From an uncultured Shinella sp. (GTDB taxonomy: Bacteria > Pseudomonadota > Alphaproteobacteria > Rhizobiales > Rhizobiaceae), in assembly GCA_946886325.1 (NCBI GenBank), contig CAMPIK010000091.1, positions 1-8,031 on the forward strand: a DNA stretch of 8,031 nucleotides. The letters run 5' to 3'. Within the stretch, counting starts at the first letter, position 1, and the number at the start of each line of letters is the position of its first letter. A program made the position numbers and the translations under genes. Below, piece by piece: positions 1-5,695 of this stretch. The notes under the pieces are model-generated. The model worked only from the letters and a program-made list of their open reading frames with translations, was not told the DNA's origin and searched no databases.

Positions 1-459
1 CAGCGAGGTGGTGCCGAGCGCGTAGAATCGTGACGGTCGGCCCGCCAGCGCATCCTGGAAATAGGGCCGGTAGCTGAAATTCTCGCCGACGAAGCTCGCC
101 GGACCATCGAAATTGCTGGCCGCGACCGTGTCGCCGTCGGTGGTCATCACATAGATGTCCGACGAGGCGAGCAGGCCGTTGATGTCCTTGAGGTAGAGGT
201 TTGCCGCATCGCGCAGGCGCCGGTCGCGCGGGCGCGTCACCAGTTCCTTGATGTCGTCATGATCGGCGATCAGCGCCGGCAGCGCCTGGTAACGGCCGAG
301 ATGGCCGCTGAGCGCGGAGACGGCAAGGCGCAGCGCCGTGTTGGCGCGCGCCGATGCGCTGTTCATGTAGCTCTTGGTCGCGGCGTCGTAGCCATACCAG
401 GCAAGGCCGATCGCCAGGATGGGCACGAGGCAGAGAACCAGTGCGAGACGAGACTTCAC
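1..459 (-). CDS. DctB-like sensor histidine kinase, N-terminal part (runs off the window)
   Basis: The visible 153 residues are the sensor end of a membrane histidine kinase; the kinase domains lie beyond base 1. Residues 4-24 form one hydrophobic membrane segment, and the rest is a periplasmic PDC/Cache-type domain. Residues 123-152 carry the run FVGENFSYRPYF followed by RFYALGTTS. This closely matches the membrane-distal sensor domain of DctB, which detects C4-dicarboxylates and signals to the regulator DctD. The start chosen is GTG at 459, with GGAGGAGG about 11 nt upstream. A GTG at 528 in the same frame would add 23 residues but has no clear ribosome site. No in-frame ATG exists before residue 32, which would remove the membrane segment. 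The gene follows the GntR gene on the same strand, so the two are probably cotranscribed. The family call is fairly firm. The ligand is not, because the adjacent transporter is TTT rather than DctA. Confidence 0.75.
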   Translation of the reverse strand, partial: MKSRLALVLCLVPILAIGLAWYGYDAATKSYMNSASARANTALRLAVSALSGHLGRYQALPALIADHDDIKELVTRPRDRRLRDAANLYLKDINGLLASSDIYVMTTDGDTVAASNFDGPASFVGENFSYRPYFQDALAGRPSRFYALGTTSL

Positions 460-542
460 GGACCGTCTGGCCTCCTCCCGCCATTGCCGTTCGATGCGCC
501 AATGGTACGAAGCAAAGCCCGTCCGCACAAGCCGGAGCTTGA

Positions 543-1226
543 TCAGAGCGAGTCGCGCACCCGGTCCCAGGCCTTGCGCAGATGCCGGCCGAGGACTTCG
601 GAGAGCTTCGCCGCGTCGCGCGCTTCCAGCGCCACGATCATCTCCTCATGCTCGGCAACGGCCGCCGCCCACTTTTCCGGCCCTTCATGGCCGACGAAGC
701 GGATGCGCTTCAGCCGCGTCTGCAGCATGCCGTGGATGTCGGAAAGCGGCGCATTGTCGGCGATCAGCACGATCTCGCTGTGGATCGCCTGGTTGAGCTT
801 GTAATAATGCAGGCGGTCGCCGGCCTTGTAGCGGTCGATCATCGCATCGTGCAGGGCGCGCACCTTGGCGATGCCGGCGTCGCTGGCATTCTGGCAGGCA
901 AGCCGGCCGGCAAGCTCTTCCATCGTTTCGAGCAGCGTCAGCATGTCCTTCACGTCCTTGGGCGTGAAGCGCTTGACGACGGCGCCCCGGCTCGGCACGA
1001 GCTCGACCAGCCCCTCGCTCGCCAGAAATTTGATCGCTTCGCGGAGCGGCGTGCGGGAAACGCCAAGCTGTTCGCCGAGCTGGCCCTCGTGCAGTCGCGT
1101 GCCGGGTTCGAGCCGCCCTTCGATGATCATGTCGCGCAGATGGCTGACGAGCGTGTCGTGCAGCGCGGTCCGCCGGATCGGACCCGGCCCGCTGTCGCTC
1201 CCGATCAAGGTGCTGATTTCATCCAT
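543..1226 (-). CDS. GntR-family transcriptional regulator, FadR/FCD subfamily
   Basis: This 227-residue protein has the normal size for a FadR-type GntR regulator. Residues 18-88 form the winged helix-turn-helix, with the signature LGEQLGVSRTPLREAIKFL (51-69) and the wing motif VPSRGAVV. Residues 90-220 are the all-helical FCD ligand domain. His149, His193 and His215 sit where FCD metal ligands are expected, and position 145 is Asn where many members have Asp. FCD regulators usually bind small carboxylates or sugar acids and are released from DNA by them. The gene is divergent from the dehydrogenase-transporter operon, and the 187-bp gap holds paired palindromic boxes, so it is the natural candidate repressor of that operon and possibly of itself. 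The ATG at 1226 is chosen because conserved homology starts soon after it. An ATG at 1295 would add 23 basic, unconserved-looking residues. Neither start has a strong ribosome site. The effector is unknown. Confidence 0.92.
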   Translation of the reverse strand: MDEISTLIGSDSGPGPIRRTALHDTLVSHLRDMIIEGRLEPGTRLHEGQLGEQLGVSRTPLREAIKFLASEGLVELVPSRGAVVKRFTPKDVKDMLTLLETMEELAGRLACQNASDAGIAKVRALHDAMIDRYKAGDRLHYYKLNQAIHSEIVLIADNAPLSDIHGMLQTRLKRIRFVGHEGPEKWAAAVAEHEEMIVALEARDAAKLSEVLGRHLRKAWDRVRDSL

Positions 1227-1324
1227 CGTTTTCGCCTGCGCCTTCCCGGTCTTCCCCGTGTGCGTCCCTGGATTCGGCCGCTTTCGGCAAAGCATGGAGA
1301 CTGCCCCGAACCGCGTCAATAAAA

Positions 1325-1346
1325 AATGCTGCATACAGAATACAAA
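1325..1346 (+). promoter_or_regulatory. Putative GntR operator, distal copy
   Basis: The 17-bp box AATGCTGCATACAGAAT (1325-1341) is identical to a second box at 1378-1394. The symmetric core is TGCAT-ACAGA-ATACA, an imperfect inverted repeat. It lies just upstream of the predicted -35 element of the rightward promoter and also upstream of a TTGACG on the minus strand (1319-1314) that could serve gntR. That position would let one regulator control both directions. Assignment to this GntR protein is inferred from position and symmetry. Confidence 0.55.
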
Positions 1347-1350
1347 AGAC

Positions 1351-1379
1351 TTGATGCGGAAACATGACTGTTCTATGAA
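1351..1379 (+). promoter_or_regulatory. Putative sigma-70 promoter of the pdxA-tct operon
   Basis: TTGATG (1351-1356) and TATGAA (1374-1379) are separated by 17 nt, the ideal housekeeping spacing, and lie in the only AT-rich stretch of the control region. Transcription would start near 1385-1388, inside the proximal operator and about 27 nt before the dehydrogenase start codon. The arrangement, with one box just upstream of -35 and one over -10/+1, fits repression by blocking polymerase. The -10 matches only four of six consensus positions. Confidence 0.5.
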
Positions 1380-1399
1380 TGCTGCATACAGAATGCAGC
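1378..1399 (+). promoter_or_regulatory. Putative GntR operator, proximal copy with perfect palindrome
   Basis: GCTGCAT (1381-1387) and ATGCAGC (1393-1399) form a perfect 7-bp inverted repeat around ACAGA. The site includes the 17-bp box shared with the distal copy, offset by exactly 53 bp or about five helical turns, so dimers on both sites would face the same side of the DNA. It overlaps the end of the predicted -10 and the start point, and ends directly against the GGAGGAG ribosome site at 1400-1406. A dimeric GntR protein encoded next door is the probable ligand. Confidence 0.6.
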
Positions 1400-1413
1400 G
1401 GAGGAGCTTCATC

Positions 1414-2448
1414 ATGACAAAGAGCGCAAACGCAGCGCGGCCCGTGATCGCGCTTGCCATGGGCGACCCGGCCGGCATCAGCCCCGAACTCACCGCCCGG
1501 CTGATCGCGCTCGGTGATGTCAGGGACGCCGCGCATCTGGTCGTGATCGGCGATCGCCGCATTCTCGACGAGGGTGCCGCTGCGGCCAACCTCACGCTCG
1601 ACCTGGAGACGGCGACGCTGGAGACCTTCGGCAAGGCCTCGGGCGACCGTCACGTCTTCATCGATCTCGGCCATCTCGATCCCGCCGATGTCGCGCGCGG
1701 CGAGGCGACGCTTGCCGGCGGCACCTTCGCCACCACCAATTTCCGCACGGCGCTGCAGCTTGCCGACCAGGGCAAGGCCCAGGCGGTCTGCTTCACCCCC
1801 TTCAACAAGAAGGCGATGCGCTACGCCTATCCGGGCTATGACGACGAGATCCGCTTCGTCGCCGATGTCATCGGCTTCACGGGCAAGGTGCGCGAGTTCA
1901 ACGTTCTGGAGAAAGTCTGGAATGCCCGCGTCACCTCGCACATTCCGCTGAAGGACGTGGCGGCGGCCCTGTCGGTCGAGGCGATCCTCGCCGAGATCGA
2001 GCTTACCGCAAATTGCCTGAAGAATGCCGGCTACGAAAATCCGCGCATCGCTGTCGCGGGCCTCAACCCGCATGCCGGCGACGGCGGTTCCTTCGGCATG
2101 GAGGAGATCGACATCATCGAGCCCGCGGTTGCGGCTGCGAAAGCGCGCGGCTTCGACGTCGAGGGGCCTTTCCCGGCCGATACAGTCTTCCTGCGCGCCC
2201 TCAAGGAGGGCTTCCAGGCGGTGATGACGATGTATCACGACCAGGGCCAGATCGCGATGAAGCTCATGGGCTTCGACAAGGGCGTGACCATGATGGGCGG
2301 CCTGCCGTTCCCGCTCTGCACCCCGGCCCATGGCACCGCCTATGACATTGCCGGCAAGGGCATCGCCGATGTCGGCGCCAGCCGCGAGGCGCTGCTGCTG
2401 GCCGCCCGCATGGCGAAAAAAGCCGCCGCCCTGTCCGCGGCGGCCTGA
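1414..2448 (+). CDS. pdxA: PdxA-family NAD-dependent dehydrogenase, catabolic type
   Basis: This 344-residue cytoplasmic enzyme belongs to the PdxA family, related to isocitrate/isopropylmalate dehydrogenases, which oxidises a hydroxyl next to a carboxylate-bearing carbon and often decarboxylates the product. Family hallmarks are MGDPAGISPE (16-25), NK (131-132), GLNPHAGDGG (216-225), MYHDQG (273-278) and HGTAYDIAGKG (306-316). The three metal histidines are His176, His220 and His275, and Lys283 is kept. The residues that bind substrate phosphate in E. coli PdxA are changed: the GHTE motif is GYDDE (141-145), the Asn is Thr292 and the Arg is Leu301. A vitamin B6 biosynthesis role is therefore unlikely, and a non-phosphorylated acid substrate is plausible. 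TphB, the terephthalate dihydrodiol dehydrogenase, is a known PdxA-family precedent for this. The ATG at 1414 has GGAGGAG 7 nt upstream. It is the first gene of the putative operon, directly behind the operators. Confidence 0.9.
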   Translation: MTKSANAARPVIALAMGDPAGISPELTARLIALGDVRDAAHLVVIGDRRILDEGAAAANLTLDLETATLETFGKASGDRHVFIDLGHLDPADVARGEATLAGGTFATTNFRTALQLADQGKAQAVCFTPFNKKAMRYAYPGYDDEIRFVADVIGFTGKVREFNVLEKVWNARVTSHIPLKDVAAALSVEAILAEIELTANCLKNAGYENPRIAVAGLNPHAGDGGSFGMEEIDIIEPAVAAAKARGFDVEGPFPADTVFLRALKEGFQAVMTMYHDQGQIAMKLMGFDKGVTMMGGLPFPLCTPAHGTAYDIAGKGIADVGASREALLLAARMAKKAAALSAAA

Positions 2449-2470
2449 TTTCACGAGGTTTTCAGCGTAT

Positions 2471-2500
2471 ACCGGCATGGAGGAGGTCTCGCGTGCCGGT
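2471..2500 (+). other. Hairpin between pdxA-like gene and tctC
   Basis: ACCGGCA (2471-2477) pairs perfectly with TGCCGGT (2494-2500). One G-U and one G-C pair may extend the stem inward, giving about 9 bp. The loop holds AGGAGG (2481-2486). No T-tract follows, so it is not an intrinsic terminator. Such a hairpin ahead of a binding-protein gene could set a 5' end after processing or modulate translation. The function is inferred only. Confidence 0.5.
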
Positions 2501-2524
2501 TTCATCCCAACGGAGGAGAGTAAG

Positions 2525-3517
2525 ATGAAGAAGTCCCTTATTGCCGCCTGCATTCTTGCAGCCGCATCGAGCGTCGCCATGCCGGCACTGGCATTCGAGC
2601 CGCAGCGCCCGGTCGAGTTCGTCGTCACCGCAGGCCCCGGCGGCGGCACCGACATCTTTGCCCGCACCATCCAGTCGATCATCGCCAAGTACGAGCTGAT
2701 GAAGGCGCCTGTTGTCGTCGTCAACAAGGGCAGCGCCGGCGGCGCGGAAGGCTTCGTCTATGCGGCCGGCGCCAAGGGCGACGCGCACAAGCTGACCTTC
2801 GGCACCAACAATGCCTATCTGCTGCCGGTCCGCGCCAAGGTTCCCTATACCGCAGCCGACCTGACGCCGATCGCGGCCCTTGCGTCGGACGAGTTCGTGC
2901 TCTGGGTCAACGGCAAGTCCGACATCAAGACGGCGGCCGATTTCGTCGCCAAGGCCAAGGCGGCGCCGGGCGAGATGAAGGTTGCCGGCAGCCAGTCGAA
3001 GGACGTCGACCAGATCCTGACCTCGATGATCAACGAGACGACGGGCACTGAGATCGGCTACGTGCCCTTCAAGAGCGGCGGCGAGGCGGCCGTGCAGCTT
3101 GCCGGCGATCACGTCGCGGCCAATGTCAACAATCCGAGCGAAAACCTCGGCCAGTGGCAGGCCGGCATGGTCAAGCCCGTCTGCGTCTTCAAGGCGGAGA
3201 AGCTGAAGAGTGATGCCAAGGTCGTCGGCGACCAGGGCTGGAGCGACATCCCGACCTGCAAGGAATCCGGCATCCCGATCGACACCTATGCCATGCCGCG
3301 CACCGTGTGGATGGCCGCCGGCGTCGAACCGGAGGCGGTTGCCTTCTATGCCGACATGCTGAAGAAGGTCTCCGAGACGCCGGAATGGCAGAAATACCTC
3401 GCTGATACCTCGCAGTCGGGCAGCTTCATGGCCGGCGACGACTTCGTGTCCTTCATCAAGAACGACGAGACGGCGGTCAGCGAAGTGCTGAAGCGCGAAG
3501 GCTGGCTGGCAAACTGA
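2525..3517 (+). CDS. tctC: TTT-system periplasmic solute-binding protein, TctC family
   Basis: This is a 330-residue secreted binding protein of the Bug/TctC family. Residues 1-23 form a classical Sec signal peptide (two Lys, a hydrophobic core, cleavage after ALA), giving a mature protein that starts FEPQRP. The first lobe holds AGPGGGTDIFAR (36-47), the loop that grips the substrate carboxylate in this family. The YVPFKSGGEAAVQLAGDHV stretch is also typical. The mature chain has only two cysteines, Cys220 and Cys245, which may form a disulfide. The ATG at 2525 is preceded by GGAGGAG with 6-nt spacing. An in-frame ATG at 2477 would bury the signal peptide and lacks a ribosome site. The ligand should be a carboxylic or sugar acid, presumably the substrate of the adjacent enzymes, but the family is too diverse to name it from sequence. 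Confidence 0.95.
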   Translation: MKKSLIAACILAAASSVAMPALAFEPQRPVEFVVTAGPGGGTDIFARTIQSIIAKYELMKAPVVVVNKGSAGGAEGFVYAAGAKGDAHKLTFGTNNAYLLPVRAKVPYTAADLTPIAALASDEFVLWVNGKSDIKTAADFVAKAKAAPGEMKVAGSQSKDVDQILTSMINETTGTEIGYVPFKSGGEAAVQLAGDHVAANVNNPSENLGQWQAGMVKPVCVFKAEKLKSDAKVVGDQGWSDIPTCKESGIPIDTYAMPRTVWMAAGVEPEAVAFYADMLKKVSETPEWQKYLADTSQSGSFMAGDDFVSFIKNDETAVSEVLKREGWLAN

Positions 3518-3534
3518 ACCTCCCAAGGTTCCGC

Positions 3535-3556
3535 GCGGGCGCCGAAAGGCGTCCGC
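3535..3556 (+). other. Strong hairpin with GAAA tetraloop after tctC
   Basis: GCGGGCGCC (3535-3543) pairs with GGCGTCCGC (3548-3556) over nine positions, including one G-U, closed by a GAAA loop, a stable GNRA-type fold. The following bases have no T-run, so read-through into tctB is expected. Hairpins after binding-protein genes commonly protect the upstream mRNA from 3' exonucleases, which would raise TctC above the membrane subunits. That role here is inferred from position. Confidence 0.6.
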
Positions 3557-3578
3557 ACCCTTCAGAAAGGTCTGATCC

Positions 3579-4079
3579 ATGCGTGAGAACAGCGCGACCG
3601 GGCTTTCCCGTTTCGTCATGGAAGCGGCCGTTGCCCTCCTGACCGGCGCCTTCGGCGTTGCCGTCTGCTATGGCTCCGTCGAGGCGGGCGCCGGCTGGAC
3701 CGACATGGGCCCGGATGCCGGATATTTCCCCTTCTATATCGGGCTTCTCATCATCTTCGGCAGCCTGATGAACCTCGTCTTCAGTTTCGTGAAACATCGC
3801 GGATCGGGCGAGATCTTCATCGATGCGGCCCGCTTCAAGGTGGTGCTCGGCTTTCTCGTGCCGCTGGTCGCCTTTGCGGCGGTCGCCACCTTCCTCGGCC
3901 TCTATATCGGTACAGCGCTCTACATCGCGGGCGCCATGATCTTCCAGGGCCGCTACAAGTGGTGGGCGGGTCTCGCCTCGGGCGTCACTGTCGCCCTCTT
4001 CTTTTTCGTCATTTTCGAGATCGGCTTCAAGGTTCCGCTCCTGAAGGGTCCCGTCGAGGCCTATTTCGGGATCTACTGA
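3579..4079 (+). CDS. tctB: TTT-system small membrane subunit, TctB family
   Basis: This 166-residue inner-membrane protein sits between tctC and tctA, the standard position and size for TctB. Four hydrophobic segments are visible at about residues 11-32, 48-70, 86-121 (two closely spaced helices) and 128-148. The stretch MGPDAGYFPFYIG after the first helix is the typical TctB signature, usually G.GFFP. TctB is a poorly conserved accessory helper of the TctA permease. The start at 3579 has GAAAGG about 8 nt upstream. The gap to tctC is 61 nt and holds a strong hairpin, and the gap to tctA is 33 nt, which supports cotranscription. Confidence 0.92.
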   Translation: MRENSATGLSRFVMEAAVALLTGAFGVAVCYGSVEAGAGWTDMGPDAGYFPFYIGLLIIFGSLMNLVFSFVKHRGSGEIFIDAARFKVVLGFLVPLVAFAAVATFLGLYIGTALYIAGAMIFQGRYKWWAGLASGVTVALFFFVIFEIGFKVPLLKGPVEAYFGIY

Positions 4080-4112
4080 TCCCGGCGGGTCTCCTGTCTT
4101 CGGAGGAAAGAC

Positions 4113-5651
4113 ATGGAAAATATCGGTCTGCTGATGGATGGCTTCGCCCATGTGCTCAGCTTCAACCATATCCTGCTGATGATGCTCGGCGTCACGCTCG
4201 GCATTCTCGTCGGCGTGCTGCCCGGCCTCGGGGCGCCGAACGGCGTCTCTCTGCTCCTGCCGCTCACCTTCTCGATGGACCCGATCTCGGCGATCATCCT
4301 GCTCTCCTGCATGTATTGGGGTGCGCTCTTCGGCGGGTCGACGACCTCGATCCTCTTCAACATTCCGGGCGAACCCTCCTCGGTCGCGACGACCTTCGAC
4401 GGTTATCCGATGGCGAAGCGCGGCGAGGCGAGCCGTGCCTTGACGCTCGCCTTCGTCTCCGCCGGCATCGGCGCGCTGGCCGGCGTCGTGATGATCACGC
4501 TGCTCTCCGGCTGGGTCGCCAATTTCGCGCTGCGCTTCTCGTCGCCGGAATATTTCGCGGTCTATTTCCTCGCCTTCGCAAGCTTCATCTCGATGGGCGC
4601 GCAGTCGCCCTTCAAGACGCTGGTTTCGATGATGATCGGCTTTGCGCTCGCCTCCGTCGGCATGGACACGATCTCCGGCAACCTGCGTCTCACCTTCGAC
4701 ATTCCGGAACTCATCAAGGGCGTCTCCTTCCTGATCGCCGTCATGGGCCTCTTCGGCATCGGCGAACTGCTGCTGACGACGGAGGAGGGCCTGCGCTTCG
4801 AGGGCATCAAGGCGCGCGTCAAGCTTGCCGAGATCGGCCGCACGCTGCTTGAGATGCCGCGCTACTGGTTCACCATCGCCCGCTCCACCATCATCGGCAT
4901 CTGGATGGGCATCACGCCGGCCGGCCCGACCGCCGCCTCCTTCATGAGCTACGGCGTCGCCCGGCGCTCGGCCAGGGACAAGTCCGAGTTCGGCAAGGGC
5001 GATCCGCGCGGCATCGTCGCGCCGGAAACGGCGGACCATTCCGCCGGCACCTCGGCGCTCCTGCCGATGCTGGCGCTCGGCGTACCGGGTTCAGCGACGG
5101 CGGCCGTCATGATGGGCGGCCTGATGATCTGGGGACTGACCCCCGGCCCGACGCTCTTCACCGACCGGCCGGATTTCGTCTGGGGCCTGATCGCCTCGAT
5201 GTATCTCGGCAATATCGTCGCCGTGATCCTGGTGATCGCGACGGGCCCGCTCTATGCCTCGATCCAGCGCGTTCCCTTCTCGATCATCGGGCCGATCATC
5301 GTCGCGGTCATCTTCTCCGGCGCCTACCAGGTCGGCAATTCGATCACCGACATGTGGCTGGTGCTCGCCTTCGGCCTGCTCGGTTACATCTTCAAGAAGC
5401 TGGATTATCCGCTGGCGCCGCTGGTGCTGGCCATGGTGCTCGGCGAAAAGGCCGAGGATGCCTTCCGCCAGTCCATGCTGCTGTCGAACGGCAACCTCTC
5501 GATCTTCTGGTCGAACGGGCTCGTCACGTCGCTGATGCTGATCGGCCTGGCGCTTCTTCTGTCGCCGCTCGTCTTCTGGCTCTTCGGCATCTCGCGCCGA
5601 CGCAGGCTCGGCGTTGTCGAACCCGGCCAGAATGGCAAGCCGGCGGTCTGA
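4113..5651 (+). CDS. tctA: TTT-system large permease subunit, TctA family
   Basis: This 512-residue polytopic inner-membrane protein of normal TctA length is the transport channel of the tripartite tricarboxylate transporter. It takes substrate from TctC and is driven by the cation gradient rather than ATP. Conserved motifs include GVLPGLGAPNG (34-44) and GALFGGSTTSILFNIPGEPSS (70-90), followed by DGYPMAKRGEASRAL (96-110). The mirrored second half has GITPAGPTAASFMSYG, then APETADHSAGTSALLPMLALG and PGSATAAVMMGG. The repeated Pro-Gly loops are characteristic of its inverted-repeat architecture. The C-terminus is a short basic, polar cytoplasmic tail. The ATG at 4113 has GGAGG 6 nt upstream. 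The gene appears intact. Confidence 0.97.
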   Translation: MENIGLLMDGFAHVLSFNHILLMMLGVTLGILVGVLPGLGAPNGVSLLLPLTFSMDPISAIILLSCMYWGALFGGSTTSILFNIPGEPSSVATTFDGYPMAKRGEASRALTLAFVSAGIGALAGVVMITLLSGWVANFALRFSSPEYFAVYFLAFASFISMGAQSPFKTLVSMMIGFALASVGMDTISGNLRLTFDIPELIKGVSFLIAVMGLFGIGELLLTTEEGLRFEGIKARVKLAEIGRTLLEMPRYWFTIARSTIIGIWMGITPAGPTAASFMSYGVARRSARDKSEFGKGDPRGIVAPETADHSAGTSALLPMLALGVPGSATAAVMMGGLMIWGLTPGPTLFTDRPDFVWGLIASMYLGNIVAVILVIATGPLYASIQRVPFSIIGPIIVAVIFSGAYQVGNSITDMWLVLAFGLLGYIFKKLDYPLAPLVLAMVLGEKAEDAFRQSMLLSNGNLSIFWSNGLVTSLMLIGLALLLSPLVFWLFGISRRRRLGVVEPGQNGKPAV

Positions 5652-5660
5652 TCCGCCGGC
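5639..5660 (+). other. Perfect 8-bp hairpin across the tctA stop codon
   Basis: GCCGGCGG (5639-5646) and CCGCCGGC (5653-5660) are exact inverted repeats with the loop TCTGAT, which includes the tctA TGA stop. No T-tract follows, so termination is unlikely. It may stabilise the upstream transcript or mark a processing point between the transporter and the following enzyme gene. Confidence 0.5.
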
Positions 5661-5695
5661 ACCAACACCGTACCCAATTCATCGAGGAGCCTGCC

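Noticed and set aside
543..1634. Longer version of the GntR protein (363 residues)
   Set aside because: The extra N-terminus would be read through the operator region and into the antisense of the dehydrogenase gene. GntR/FCD proteins are about 220-240 residues, which the ATG at 1226 gives.
1414..2448. Role as the pyridoxine-biosynthesis PdxA
   Set aside because: The phosphate-binding residues are replaced and the gene is embedded in a regulated transport/catabolic operon rather than with ksgA/surA-type neighbours.
2477..2524. Upstream in-frame ATG for tctC adding 16 residues
   Set aside because: It has no ribosome site and would place an acidic stretch before the signal peptide. The ATG at 2525 has ideal GGAGGAG spacing and a canonical Sec signal.
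1219..2727. Antisense open frame of about 502 codons opposite the PdxA-like gene
   Set aside because: It overlaps the well-supported dehydrogenase and the control region and shows no family motif.
4090..4106. Small hairpin TCTCC/GGAGG that could hide the tctA ribosome site
   Set aside because: It has only 4-5 base pairs, one of them a wobble, which is too weak to separate from chance next to a purine-rich ribosome site.
3477..5039. Long antisense open frame of about 520 codons opposite tctA/tctB
   Set aside because: It is rich in Arg, Asp, Glu and His with no recognisable domain, as expected for the complement of GC-rich membrane-protein genes. The opposite strand encodes clear TctB and TctA.
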